Below, one piece after another: positions 37,050 to 46,826 of a stretch of DNA of 64,000 nucleotides. This DNA is from Psychrobacter immobilis (GTDB lineage Bacteria > Pseudomonadota > Gammaproteobacteria > Pseudomonadales > Moraxellaceae). The stretch covers positions 1 through 64,000 of the forward strand of contig NZ_CAJHAD010000010.1 of NCBI RefSeq assembly GCF_904846285.1, in the 5' to 3' direction. The notes beneath the pieces are model-generated. The model was given only the letters and a program-made list of their open reading frames with translations, was not told the DNA's origin and did no database searches. The stretch's first letter is position 1. The number at the start of each line of letters is the position of its first letter. The position numbers and the translations under genes are program-made.

Positions 37050-40000
37050 TCAGTCTACTTCATACCAAGTTTTAGGCTGTAGCGTATAACGTTCATTAAA
37101 TATCATATCAGGTGCTGTGCCATTACCAATGACTTTATCAAGAACCCCTAAGTTTTGCTGCAGACCCTTTTTCTTCGTACCTCCTCCTAATAAAGGAGTG
37201 TCATAAGTAAATTTATCAGCATCATTACCGAAGTCCACACGGTCGTTAGCACGTTCGGTTAATGTTCGTGTACCAATAAGCATACGCCTATTTGATAGGC
37301 TAGAGCTACGTGGTCCAAGTGTCAGCTCTTGCATGCCTTTTCCTGCCTGTACGTATCCACCCGTACCATTCTTCGAAGCATCATCAGTACAGATACCATA
37401 AGGCAAGCAATAGAGCTGTCTTTCGGAGCCGCCGGTCACTTTAGCAGAGCAAGAATCTACAGGACCATAGCTCATATCTGGATTATAAACAGTCGTATAT
37501 ATAAAGCTGTCAATCACTTCAGATTTACCAATGCCTTTACCATACCTTACGTTACCGTAGCCATCAAAGCGGGTCAGAGGATAGTACCAACCTTTTTTGG
37601 TTCCAGCTTTTAAGGTATTTATGACGGTAGTTTTTTGCGCTAACGTATAACCTGCAGCGGTAAGCGTGCCGATGGCAGTAGGCAATTCAGCTAGATTACT
37701 GTCTGCTAAATCATTGATTGCTTGACCTCCTGCTGTTCCTGAAGTCGTAAAGTTACTGGCATAAAAAACATTATCTAGCTTGGTAACGTCACTGTCTATA
37801 ATGCCGTATAGCCGATCTGCCTTGGTATTATCCCGTATTCTTGATAAAGGCGAACTGCGATCCCCTGAGATAGCAGTAACCAATGCAAATAAGGTATTGG
37901 CAGTATCATGACGATAGAAACTGACAGTCGGGCGTTCATAAAAGCGATAGTTATACTTTTTATCACTGCCTGTATAGGCACTTTGAAGTATACGCGTGAC
38001 TCTGGTGTTACTAAAAGAAGTCTCAGGTGACGGTGTGCCTGAGGCGACTGGCTTTTTAAAACCCGCATTGGTAAAGTCAGCACGGAATATCTGACCACCC
38101 AAATCTGCAAAATAGATATGATCCATAAAGCCATCATTGTCTCGGTCTAAGGTAGTCACCCCAGCGACAACGCTGTTAGTCATAGCAGCGACAGTATTGG
38201 ATGCCCCTGTCGAGTTAGCATCTTTAGAAGCTGACCATATTAACGCACCTGTTTTGGCGTTTATGATATATACCGCGTTACCTTTGGTAAAAGGTAGGTT
38301 TGAGCAGTTACCTAATAGGTCAGCATTTGAAACACCAACTTGAAAAGTTTCATTCTCATAACACATATCATAACCACCACCAAACACCAATACATCGGTA
38401 CCTGTATCAGTAGTACTGGTTTTTATTTTAGCTTTGGTAGGTTTTTCCCAAATTTGGCCCATACGGCTAAAGCCTGTGGTGGCTGGTGTAATCGTAAACA
38501 TCATACTTGGATTATTATTGTCATTAAGGTTTAACCCATAAAACGCTTCGCCACCCATGCGTAGTCCACCATAAGCAAATACGCCTTTTCCACCTGCGGT
38601 ATTGACATTTACTCTATTGTTTGGCAAATCATACCTATAATTCGCAGTGACTAACCAAGGGGCATCTATGCCAAAGTTTGGTGATCCTATCTCAGATTTT
38701 CTTGCGTCTTTGATGAGTGCATCAGAGTTATCAGCATCTCTTAGCATTTCTCTTGGGATAACAACGAATTTCTCTTTACCGCCATCTCCAGCACCTTGAT
38801 TACCTGCATCTACTAAATGCAAACCACCTTCCGATGAGCCAAATAGTACATAGTCATCGCGTGCATCAGTGACTCTACCAGTAGTACCATCAAGAGTCGC
38901 AGAATAGGAAACAGCTGCTGGTGTAGAGTGAATGGTTGCTCCAAGCACCTTGATAGCTTTGGAAACATTAGCGGTGCTAAGTGTCATGTTTCTTACAGTG
39001 GTAGCTGTACTTGGAAGTACATCAAATCCTAAAAAATTTAATAACTTTCTCAAATTTGTTTCATTGTAGGTAGCAGTATCTTTAAATGTACTATTAGTCA
39101 ATGCCACGCCATCTACCACCACCTTGCCTGCACTACTTACTCCAAATTTTCTTAACACAGGTTTCTTGGTTGATGAATCTATCCAATCTTCGACGTACAG
39201 TGTTCTAACTGAAGCCACACCAGTAGCAGGTGTGTTTAGTTGCGCAAAAAATCCACCACTTTCTACCTTATCATTGGCACCAGGATAGTTTTTATCTGAC
39301 CACATATCTTGTGTCGCTGGATCCAAATCACCTGCGACATTTTTAAATAGCTTGGAGTTACCTTTGCCATATAACGTACCTTCATTTAAGGTATATTTTT
39401 TTAAATTACCTTCCCAAATAACCACGTTTTCAGCTACCTTCGGTTGTAACGTAGGATAATAGGCAACGGCAAGTTGACTATCAGCACGATATGGGTCATC
39501 CGGTATGATGATCGTACCTGATGGTACCGATGGGAGAGTCTGATTTAAATCAGCAACGAAGTTGACAATACTTTCGACGATATCTTCAGTAGACTGTGCT
39601 GAATAGAAGCCACCTTCACCAAAGCCACCGACTCCTGATAAAGAAGGATGAGATTTCTCCCCCCAGTTACAAGCATTTTTCGCATCAATATTTGTGATGT
39701 TTTCACAATTATAAAAATCTCGATCTGTCGTAACGCCAGTTTTTGGATTGGTGTAGGATAATTTACGAATGATTCGATTTTCTAAAGGCCTGGTTGCATC
39801 TAATGTCCTGTTGACATCAAAAACCGAACCAAAACCAACGACTGCGGTGTATATATCTTGATTAGTACCTAACGGATTAATCGTCGGATCACGTAGTGCT
39901 TTTGCAAAGGCTCCAACTTGTGGCATACCATGATTACTTTGCGTACCATTTGGTAGCGTGATAGAAGGCAAGCCAAAGTTACTCTTATCTAGAGCTTTTC

Positions 40001-40817
40001 TCATTAAGCTTAAAGGACTTGAAGAACCGTTAGGCTCACCATCAGTTAAGAAGTATATACCGCGACCATCACAGCTAGAGGGTGATAATAGAGGACTGAT
40101 ATAATTGCTGCCACTCTTAGAAGAAGATGAAGACTTGCTAAAACCACTACCAGTACCAGAAGTGTTAGTACCTAACATATAGGCACCTACTTCCGCATAC
40201 GCGTTGGCAGTCGGTGTACCATTACCACCTCTAGCATCGGCTACAGCTTTTTTAATCTTCGCAATCTGGGTAGCGTCTAATAAGGCTGCAGGTACCAGAA
40301 TTTTGCCACTACTACCATCAGCATCTCTAGCAGTCCCATCGGATGAAGTCCTCACCTCATTATCGCTACCACTCTGTGACGAGTACTGTCCAATACCAAT
40401 AGCTACTTTTGAAGCGTCTAGTTCCGTACTGTCCATCAAAGTAAAAATAGCATCTTTTAAACGAGTAAGTCGGTCATAAACCTTGCCGCTCGATGTAGAA
40501 CAGTAGTCTCTTCTATATATAGGTGTAGTATTTGAATTCTCATATCCTTTAGTATATCTCGTGCCAGAAGGAAGATCGCAAGTACTTGCACTATTTACCT
40601 GATTTAGAGTCATACTACCCGACGTATCTAACATCATCGTAATTGTGGTCTTACCACCTTCAGCGGCTTTATAAATCTCCAAATCGCCGATTTTCTTGCC
40701 TGCCACATCTGCCTGCGAGACAGGCATTGTCATCATGGATGCCACAACAACGACCAAATACTTTAATGGCAACGTAATTGTGTTAGGAGTGGTCGGTACG
40801 TTGTTAAATCGTTTCAT
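37050..40817 (-). CDS. pilY1: PilY1-type pilus tip/adhesin protein
   Basis: 1255 residues with a signal peptide (LKYLVVVVASMMTMPVSQA). A von Willebrand A domain starts near residue 60: MMLDTSGSM gives the MIDAS DxSxS at 64-68. The C-terminal third is the PilY1 beta-propeller domain, with the EF-hand-like calcium loop DRDNDGFMD near 890-898 followed by IYFADLGGQIFRADF. PilY1 sits at the pilus tip and with minor pilins primes assembly, and counteracts PilT retraction when calcium is bound. Acinetobacter ComC is the counterpart for DNA uptake. It lies in the middle of the operon. Confidence 0.93.
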   Translation of the reverse strand: MKRFNNVPTTPNTITLPLKYLVVVVASMMTMPVSQADVAGKKIGDLEIYKAAEGGKTTITMMLDTSGSMTLNQVNSASTCDLPSGTRYTKGYENSNTTPIYRRDYCSTSSGKVYDRLTRLKDAIFTLMDSTELDASKVAIGIGQYSSQSGSDNEVRTSSDGTARDADGSSGKILVPAALLDATQIAKIKKAVADARGGNGTPTANAYAEVGAYMLGTNTSGTGSGFSKSSSSSKSGSNYISPLLSPSSCDGRGIYFLTDGEPNGSSSPLSLMRKALDKSNFGLPSITLPNGTQSNHGMPQVGAFAKALRDPTINPLGTNQDIYTAVVGFGSVFDVNRTLDATRPLENRIIRKLSYTNPKTGVTTDRDFYNCENITNIDAKNACNWGEKSHPSLSGVGGFGEGGFYSAQSTEDIVESIVNFVADLNQTLPSVPSGTIIIPDDPYRADSQLAVAYYPTLQPKVAENVVIWEGNLKKYTLNEGTLYGKGNSKLFKNVAGDLDPATQDMWSDKNYPGANDKVESGGFFAQLNTPATGVASVRTLYVEDWIDSSTKKPVLRKFGVSSAGKVVVDGVALTNSTFKDTATYNETNLRKLLNFLGFDVLPSTATTVRNMTLSTANVSKAIKVLGATIHSTPAAVSYSATLDGTTGRVTDARDDYVLFGSSEGGLHLVDAGNQGAGDGGKEKFVVIPREMLRDADNSDALIKDARKSEIGSPNFGIDAPWLVTANYRYDLPNNRVNVNTAGGKGVFAYGGLRMGGEAFYGLNLNDNNNPSMMFTITPATTGFSRMGQIWEKPTKAKIKTSTTDTGTDVLVFGGGYDMCYENETFQVGVSNADLLGNCSNLPFTKGNAVYIINAKTGALIWSASKDANSTGASNTVAAMTNSVVAGVTTLDRDNDGFMDHIYFADLGGQIFRADFTNAGFKKPVASGTPSPETSFSNTRVTRILQSAYTGSDKKYNYRFYERPTVSFYRHDTANTLFALVTAISGDRSSPLSRIRDNTKADRLYGIIDSDVTKLDNVFYASNFTTSGTAGGQAINDLADSNLAELPTAIGTLTAAGYTLAQKTTVINTLKAGTKKGWYYPLTRFDGYGNVRYGKGIGKSEVIDSFIYTTVYNPDMSYGPVDSCSAKVTGGSERQLYCLPYGICTDDASKNGTGGYVQAGKGMQELTLGPRSSSLSNRRMLIGTRTLTERANDRVDFGNDADKFTYDTPLLGGGTKKKGLQQNLGVLDKVIGNGTAPDMIFNERYTLQPKTWYEVD

Positions 40818-40859
40818 GACATCTATCCTTATATTATTTCAGAGCAATGAGTAAACAAG

Positions 40860-41720
40860 TTAAGGCCCTGTAGCAAGTACACACTGAGAATTTAGTGAGC
40901 CTCTACCAAAGGGATAACACTTAGTAGAAGACGAAATGTTTTCGACATCCGCTTGCTCATATAACATTTTGCTCGGTGTGCTAGCTGCTAAAAGGCACTC
41001 ATTTAATGATTTTTTACCAGACGCGACGTTGCCGATGATGCTAGTCTGTTCAAAACACTTGTCACTTCCTACTTTAGGCTCACTATAAGCTGGCAGTGAA
41101 GACGTTGCTCGAATATCGAACTGATACTTTGTACTGGTTCTATTTTCAATTTCCTTACCGATGACGACGTGTTTAAAAGGTTCTGCATTGGCACTAGGAG
41201 GCGTAAGCGCAATACTCATTTGCGTCATCACAGCTTGTCTAGCGCTCGTGAAGTCGGTCGCTTTTGTGTAATCACAGATACCGTTATTGATGCTATCTAC
41301 ATATCCACCAGCAGGCGCTCTAACCGTGGCACTATTGGTTAAATATCTTTGAGTGCGCGGGTTGAAGCAATAGATAAATTCATTGACTTTATTATCTTCG
41401 AATAATAAAAAATGACCAAGTGCTCCCGTTGCGCTCGTTACATCTTGATATTGTTCAGATGCTGAACTACCATTTACCATGGTTTCTAACTTTTGATTAG
41501 CACTGTCTGCTGATTGCAGTAATACTGTATTAATCTGATCGCTGGTCGCAACTTTAAGATCTGTCGTACTTTGTCTGACTGCTATAGCACCTGCCAACAT
41601 AATCAGTACTAAAAACAATAAGACTACTACTAATGTCGCGCCTTGCTCGGTGCTGCGAAATGCCAAACCCATATTGATATGTTTCTGTGTCGAACTTGAT
41701 AAATCACGATATCGAATCAC
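40860..41720 (-). CDS. pilX: PilX-type minor pilin/assembly protein
   Basis: 286 residues from a GTG at 41720, chosen for the AAGGAG Shine-Dalgarno eight bases upstream. Near residue 27 a PilX-like hydrophobic segment, QGATLVVVLLFLVLIMLAGAIAVRQ, replaces the canonical FTLIE motif, as usual in PilX. VATSDQINTVLLQSADSANQKLE and multiple Cys residues toward the C-terminus (CLLAAST, KCYPFGRGSLNSQC) follow. It is part of the PilVWX-PilY1 priming complex. The gene begins just after the pilW stop. Confidence 0.87.
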   Translation of the reverse strand: MIRYRDLSSSTQKHINMGLAFRSTEQGATLVVVLLFLVLIMLAGAIAVRQSTTDLKVATSDQINTVLLQSADSANQKLETMVNGSSASEQYQDVTSATGALGHFLLFEDNKVNEFIYCFNPRTQRYLTNSATVRAPAGGYVDSINNGICDYTKATDFTSARQAVMTQMSIALTPPSANAEPFKHVVIGKEIENRTSTKYQFDIRATSSLPAYSEPKVGSDKCFEQTSIIGNVASGKKSLNECLLAASTPSKMLYEQADVENISSSTKCYPFGRGSLNSQCVLATGP

Positions 41721-41742
41721 TTTTAGTCTCCTTACCAATATG

Positions 41743-42741
41743 TTATTGGTTAGTACTTACATTTACGACACGAGCATTACGTAATAATGTTGTGGTCTCA
41801 TAGGTACTACGAACTTTCTTTGTGCTACTAGTATCTGTTTTCAATTTATTACCTGCAGGCAACTGACCTAACAAAGCGAATTCCGACTGCTCAGCACTTC
41901 CTATAATAGGCGTGCTACCATGAACAATTAAGCCGATCTTTACAGCTGTGACCGCTGGCTGACCAGTATTTATCAACGAAAAGGCGCTGCTTGGGAGGTA
42001 AATAAGTTGTCCTGCATTAATCCCAGCTGTATACTGGGCACCTAATAACACTTTAAATTGATCGACATTGACAATAAACTCTTGCCCTGCTTGACCAAAA
42101 TTTTTGGAATCAGATGAAGGTGTGAAAGTAGCTATACCACCAGTTTTGTTAACGCGCCCAGCGTCACAGGCCAATACCAAGTTTTTGATAGCCCCAGTGC
42201 TAGTAGTACCTGTTGCCTGACGTACAAAATAACGCTCAATCACAATATCATTAACAGCAACGTTTGCGGCTTCACAGTCAGTCATCGAAGCGCCTGTTAT
42301 ATTGATATATTGAATCGTCAGCTGATCGCTATCAGTATTAGTATTTGATATACCTGTCCACCCATTTGGACCAACAGCGCCATCTCCTGCTCGTCTTGTC
42401 AGATATCCTGTATTAGGATAAGGAGTCGGTGTATTCGGAACACCAATATTAAGACCCGTTAAGACAATACCTCCGTTGAGTGTAGTGCCATCAATTCTGG
42501 TAGTTGGATTACCAAGATTTGCTAAGCGAATACTTTTCTCCAGTTGCTGTAATCCAAACACACTAGCATCCTGTAGTTCACTACCGCTGGCCTGAATACT
42601 GCTTGTCTTCACATTGATCAGGTATACTTGAATAACGGCTGCAGACACGATTAAACCAAGTACTAGAGAAATCATGAGCTCTATTAACGTAAAGCCTGCT
42701 TGATGGTCATTCATATACGTACTTTTATAATTATATGACAT
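41743..42741 (-). CDS. pilW: PilW-type minor pilin/assembly protein
   Basis: 332 residues from ATG 42741, which overlaps the pilV stop as TGATG and has GGAGG seven bases before it. Leader ends in HQAG before [25 protein letters not shown], the typical PilW N-terminus. GSELQDASVFGLQQLEKSIRLANLGNP is the conserved downstream helix. The rest is beta-rich and low in similarity, as expected. Translational coupling to pilV fits stoichiometric production of the priming complex. Confidence 0.9.
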   Translation of the reverse strand: MSYNYKSTYMNDHQAGFTLIELMISLVLGLIVSAAVIQVYLINVKTSSIQASGSELQDASVFGLQQLEKSIRLANLGNPTTRIDGTTLNGGIVLTGLNIGVPNTPTPYPNTGYLTRRAGDGAVGPNGWTGISNTNTDSDQLTIQYINITGASMTDCEAANVAVNDIVIERYFVRQATGTTSTGAIKNLVLACDAGRVNKTGGIATFTPSSDSKNFGQAGQEFIVNVDQFKVLLGAQYTAGINAGQLIYLPSSAFSLINTGQPAVTAVKIGLIVHGSTPIIGSAEQSEFALLGQLPAGNKLKTDTSSTKKVRSTYETTTLLRNARVVNVSTNQ

Positions 42742-43307
42742 CAGTAAGCCTCCATAATAAAGCACTCGGCGCCATTCTTATAACTGCCATTTGCTTTGGC
42801 ACAAGCTTTAGGTTCAGTATCACTTAATTCAACTGTGGTGTCTCCCCAACTTGCTACAAAACATTGAAGTTCTTGGTTACCAGATGTACCAGGACAGCCG
42901 CCTGGTACCATACCAATATTAATATCATTAGCGCTTGCATATGATTTTAATAATAATCCGTCACGTGTCGCTAGTTGGTCGATATTGCAACTTGTTCCTG
43001 CTGTAGGTGCGGTACTCGCGCTTGTCAAACAACTGTCTTTGGTTATGCTTTTAGTATCAATACTCACAGTATCTAAAGTACCGTTTATTGCTGCCTTAAA
43101 AGCAGCAATACCGCTAGGGTTAGTACGCATAGTTTCTGCGCCGCCTCGCATAATAGCTAATGATCGAGTACGCATCAGACTTTCATCTGTTGCTTTAATC
43201 GCTGACATTTGCATGGCACTAAACCCTAACACAGCCACAGCTAACAACAGTAATGCAACCATTACTTCTATTAAACCTAAGCCTGCCTGCGTGTCTTTAA
43301 TCTTCAT
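42741..43307 (-). CDS. pilV: PilV-type minor pilin
   Basis: 188 residues. The start ATG 43307 overlaps the fimT stop as TAATG and has GGGAG upstream. Prepilin motif QAGLGLIEVMVALLLLAVAVLGFSAMQ is characteristic of PilV, with Leu replacing Phe1 and Glu5 retained. Cys pairs at SCLTS/SCNID and CPGTS/QCFVAS likely form disulfides. It is the second gene of the operon. Confidence 0.9.
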   Translation of the reverse strand: MKIKDTQAGLGLIEVMVALLLLAVAVLGFSAMQMSAIKATDESLMRTRSLAIMRGGAETMRTNPSGIAAFKAAINGTLDTVSIDTKSITKDSCLTSASTAPTAGTSCNIDQLATRDGLLLKSYASANDINIGMVPGGCPGTSGNQELQCFVASWGDTTVELSDTEPKACAKANGSYKNGAECFIMEAY

Positions 43308-43813
43308 TAGCAGCTCCCAGCATTTATAGTATTCACATTAGCAATATTGGTAAGATTTACTTGTTTACCTGTCTCACTATTAGAGCCACTATCACAGATG
43401 GTATATATTACTGTGGCATTGTTAGCTATTTTCTTATTGGGTTGAAAAATAATACTGGTTACCGAAGATGGGGTAATACTTTGAGTAACAACACTTTTAT
43501 CGCTGATACTATATCTAGATATATCGTTACCGCCAGCTTGCAATCTGATTGTTTTAGGTGTGCTAGTATTCGTATATATAACAGTTACATTTTGACGACG
43601 GAGTATACTTTCTACTTTCGCTTCTTTTAATGCATTTGCTAGAGTAGCTGTTGTTGACTTGACGCGCTGATTAGCCAATTGAGTACTAATATTAGGCGCA
43701 GCAATACTAACAATAATAGCAAGCACAGCAATCGTTACCATCAGCTCGATTAGGGTAAATCCTGAGCTGCTCACTTGTAATCTTTGTGCTACTTTGTTTG
43801 CAGACGCGTTCAC
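43307..43813 (-). CDS. fimT: GspH/FimT-type minor pilin, first gene of the operon
   Basis: 168 residues from a GTG at 43813 with AGGA eight bases upstream. Motif [25 protein letters not shown] with Glu5, followed by STTATLANALKEAKVESILRRQNVTV, a GspH/FimT/FimU signature, and a C-terminal Cys pair (YTICDSG and INAGSC). In Pseudomonas fimU/fimT begins the fimU-pilVWXY1E operon. A sigma-54-like promoter lies about 130 bases upstream at 43941-43956. Whether it is FimT (DNA binding in some species) or FimU cannot be decided by eye. Confidence 0.85.
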   Translation of the reverse strand: MNASANKVAQRLQVSSSGFTLIELMVTIAVLAIIVSIAAPNISTQLANQRVKSTTATLANALKEAKVESILRRQNVTVIYTNTSTPKTIRLQAGGNDISRYSISDKSVVTQSITPSSVTSIIFQPNKKIANNATVIYTICDSGSNSETGKQVNLTNIANVNTINAGSC

Positions 43814-44161
43814 ATCAAATTCCTATTTCTAGCTGCCACTTTCCTAATTAATACTGGGTTCAGAATAATAATTACTGTACCTAGTCCTTCTAAAACCTGT
43901 TCTTAGTCACTTACTTTTTAATTGCATTCACTAATGTATATGCAATTTTTGTTCCAATAGATACTACTGTCAGGTGGTAGGAATGCTTGTGAGGAATAAT
44001 TTTTTAAATTCATAAGCTTTAAGGCATTGCTTTAGATTTTTTGCACTTATATCAAATGATATGACCTAAAATGTGTCAATAATATAACGTTAAGGCAACA
44101 CATTAGCAACATAATAGTTATTATAAATTGATAGAAAGAGTTTTTCTAATAAAAACGGATT
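43814..44161. promoter_or_regulatory. Region upstream of the minor pilin operon
   Basis: 348 AT-rich bases between the end of comF and fimT. Besides the sigma-54-type site (43941-43956) I see no gene, and no clear terminator for comF. Confidence 0.5.
43941..43956 (-). promoter_or_regulatory. Sigma-54 promoter of the fimT-pilVWXY1E operon
   Basis: The minus strand reads TGGAACAAAAATTGCA. It matches TGGCAC-N5-TTGCA at all but one base and has exact GG/GC spacing. Transcription from about 43930 would give a leader of about 115 bases. Confidence 0.72.
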
Positions 44162-44965
44162 TTATGACTGACTACCATGCGCTAACGCATAAGCTGAGAG
44201 ATAATACTGATGAGAGTTTTGAGAGTTAGGTATTGCTAGGCTTTTATGTTGCATAATTAGAGCACGACCTAACGCTTGTAAGCTAGCGCCTGTGGTTGCA
44301 ACATCATCAAATAATATTAAGCGTTTAACCGGAGGCTTTTCGATTAAAGCAAAGGCATTTTCTAAATTACTTAAACGTTCGGCACGCGTCAGTCCTTGCT
44401 GGCTAACAGTATTATCAATACGTTCTACGCCTTGCCAAAGCGGAATGTGCCAATGCTTAGACAGTTGCGCGGCTAAAATACTGACGGGGTCAAAGCCACG
44501 CTTAATAAGCCGTTGATTGGTCGTCGGCATAGCAATAATGACGCTGTTATCGTGATGGCAGCCATGAGGACGTGGCAATTGACGTAATACATGCAGCAAT
44601 AACGGCAGCTTCGTCATATCTTCGTGATGCTTAAAAGCACGGATCGCTTGCCGTATTGGATAATCGTAATAAGTCGCTGCTTGAATAGACAGACTAGTGC
44701 CCGCAGCAATATCAACTTCGAAAAGTTTGGGTAGCCACGCGATACTGTTATGACAATCGGAGCAAAGCAAGCCGCTATTAAAACGGTTATTAACTTGCTG
44801 GCGCAGTTTCGTAAAAAATGAATGATTATTTGGCGGACTTGCTGAAGGATGATTTTTAAAAAATTGTGATTGCGGCGTACTGCGATAAATACGGCATAAC
44901 TGGCAGCGCATGTCTCCATACTCTGCCAGCCATAGTCCGCTTTGATAAGGCGCTAAATGGCGCAT
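44162..44965 (-). CDS. comF: ComF family protein (competence-associated phosphoribosyltransferase fold)
   Basis: 267 residues. The N-terminal part has two Cys pairs, MRCQLC and LLCSDC, likely a zinc site. The C-terminal half is a type I phosphoribosyltransferase fold with the PRPP-binding motif LILFDDVATTGASLQAL near 220-236, preceded by RLSNLENAFAL. ComF is needed for natural transformation in several species, though its exact role in DNA import is unsettled. Position next to the type IV pilus genes fits a role in DNA uptake. AGGCATCGTCCG precedes ATG 44965. Confidence 0.88.
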   Translation of the reverse strand: MRHLAPYQSGLWLAEYGDMRCQLCRIYRSTPQSQFFKNHPSASPPNNHSFFTKLRQQVNNRFNSGLLCSDCHNSIAWLPKLFEVDIAAGTSLSIQAATYYDYPIRQAIRAFKHHEDMTKLPLLLHVLRQLPRPHGCHHDNSVIIAMPTTNQRLIKRGFDPVSILAAQLSKHWHIPLWQGVERIDNTVSQQGLTRAERLSNLENAFALIEKPPVKRLILFDDVATTGASLQALGRALIMQHKSLAIPNSQNSHQYYLSAYALAHGSQS

Positions 44966-44992
44966 CGGACGATGCCTATTGGCGCACTTATA

Positions 44993-46444
44993 TTAGAAAC
45001 CTTTCCAATCATTAAGAATGATACCAAAACCGATAGAGGTATTTTCATGGTTATAATCAACAATAGATTCGCCATAACCCTGAAATAGCTGTATATAGCC
45101 ATTAATATTTTTAGCTAATGGATACGTGTAGTCAATTTGCGCCGCACCCTTATTGGTGCTTGGATTATAACGCAAAGTGCCACTCAGACTCTGTTGCGCT
45201 GGTAGGTCATATAAGAATTTAATATCACCATAACCCATGTAGTCTTCGATATCTGGATTATCTTCACTATCAGAGCTCTCGTTATTAATACGAGCCCATA
45301 GGCGTGGTATGACAGAAAGCTTACCCCACTCAGCCCCTGCCATCAGATAAGCACGGTTCCACGAGCGCGATAAAGGATCGTCTTGTCCGTTAGAGTGGTG
45401 AATAGCACCCGCCCCTAACATGCGCAGACGACCACCAAAAGGTAAATCAGCCGCCACTGGCTGGGTCAAAAATATCTCTGGCTGATAGTCGGTCGCTCGA
45501 AATGGACGCGAGTTATCTTCGTTATAGACTTGCCAATGCGACTCTTGAGTATAACCAAACCATAAGTCCGCACTGGTATCGAACAAATCTTCCATTACTT
45601 TGGTCTTTAAAGACAACTGGAATTTTAGCTCGGTATTACGCGTATCGTTAGAGGTGCGAGGATACACTTCTTGAGACGGCGTGCTTGGACCTAAATTGGG
45701 ATCAAAGGTATAAAAGAGTGGCAATACATAAGTCGGTCGGTACGGTCTAACCGTCCACGTGCCACGCTCACTATTTTTATCCAAATCATAAGCCAAGCTT
45801 AGCGGGCTAAACTTTTCGATATCGGTTTGTGTGACGCCGATGTTTTCTAATACTTCCGCTTCCCTCTGCGTCAATCCAACCGTATCCAAAGTTTCTGTAT
45901 CTGTTGGCTCACTATTCGCGGTGCCGTTCATCTTTTCATTAGCATTAGTAGCGATAGTGTTATTTTCGTCTACAAGCACCACTTGCGGATTACCTGAAAA
46001 GGTACTTTGCAGGGTTTTCGCCAAATCAACCGGTTGCTTAGTGGCAGTGTAGCTCGGCGTCTGACCTTGCTCAGCCACTTTATCGAAACAGGCTAACCGC
46101 GCACCACTGGTTTGCACTTGAGTACATTCATAAAACAGTCTTGCTTGTTCGGCGACAAATTCCTTACTAATAACTTTGTCGCTTTGAGCCGCTGCATTTG
46201 TGTTGACGACGCGCTTATTCACCTTTTTTGAGGACTCATCAACTTTATATTCAAATGCGATGTCTTCTACTGGCAGTTCCTCATAAACTTCATTACCATT
46301 GGCAGCATGTCCTTGTAGCGTAAAACAAGTAAGCGCCGTACCAACGGCTATCGTTAAATAGCGCTTAGGTAGCTGAATATGGCTAGGTTTGCATACTTTA
46401 ATAAGCGCTAAAGAGCGACGCTTTGAGGTAATATGAGAAAACAT
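44993..46444 (-). CDS. pldA: Outer membrane phospholipase A (OMPLA/PldA)
   Basis: 483 residues. After a signal sequence ending near LQGHAANG there is a low-complexity N-terminal extension of about 200 residues containing LFYECTQVQTSGARLACFDKV. The C-terminal ~270 residues form the OMPLA barrel. The catalytic motif GAIHHSNGQDDP has His349 and Ser351, and Asn in SRSWNR matches E. coli H142/S144/N156. It ends with strand GFGIILNDWKGF, with aromatic C-terminus for BAM recognition. OMPLA hydrolyses phospholipids that reach the outer leaflet. AAAGGACACTT supports the start. comF follows after 27 bases. Confidence 0.9.
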   Translation of the reverse strand: MFSHITSKRRSLALIKVCKPSHIQLPKRYLTIAVGTALTCFTLQGHAANGNEVYEELPVEDIAFEYKVDESSKKVNKRVVNTNAAAQSDKVISKEFVAEQARLFYECTQVQTSGARLACFDKVAEQGQTPSYTATKQPVDLAKTLQSTFSGNPQVVLVDENNTIATNANEKMNGTANSEPTDTETLDTVGLTQREAEVLENIGVTQTDIEKFSPLSLAYDLDKNSERGTWTVRPYRPTYVLPLFYTFDPNLGPSTPSQEVYPRTSNDTRNTELKFQLSLKTKVMEDLFDTSADLWFGYTQESHWQVYNEDNSRPFRATDYQPEIFLTQPVAADLPFGGRLRMLGAGAIHHSNGQDDPLSRSWNRAYLMAGAEWGKLSVIPRLWARINNESSDSEDNPDIEDYMGYGDIKFLYDLPAQQSLSGTLRYNPSTNKGAAQIDYTYPLAKNINGYIQLFQGYGESIVDYNHENTSIGFGIILNDWKGF

Positions 46445-46826
46445 AAGTGTCCTTTATCTAACTGACATCATCGTCAGCAGAGTATATGAGATAAGTAATA
46501 TAACCATTAGCGTGATTGCTAAAATAGAATAAGAACTGAGACAAGAGCCATAAATTTAGTCGTAAAAGGTAGCGATTACATGCAGTAATGCTCCTTTAGC
46601 AATGTTGCTTTATTGTAATGAAAATATAGGCACTATACTAGTGTTATCGCTGTCTAATGCCAATGTAAATAACAATATAAATAGAAATAAATAACGCTAA
46701 ACCAAGGATTTAGCGCCTATATTAAAGAATCTATTTAATAAAATTGAAAAAGCCAACGCCCTATTATCAAAGGACGTTGGCTTTTTAGTATGTAGGAATG
46801 ACGTGAAATTTATCTAAATTTAATGA
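46445..46826. other. Intergenic region pldA - dsbD
   Basis: 382 bases holding the presumed pldA promoter and the dsbD terminator (46747-46786). No gene was seen. Confidence 0.45.
46747..46786 (-). terminator. Terminator after dsbD
   Basis: AAAAGCCAACG pairs with CGTTGGCTTTT around a 17-base AT-rich loop. The minus-strand T-run lies about 45 bases past the dsbD stop. Confidence 0.75.
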
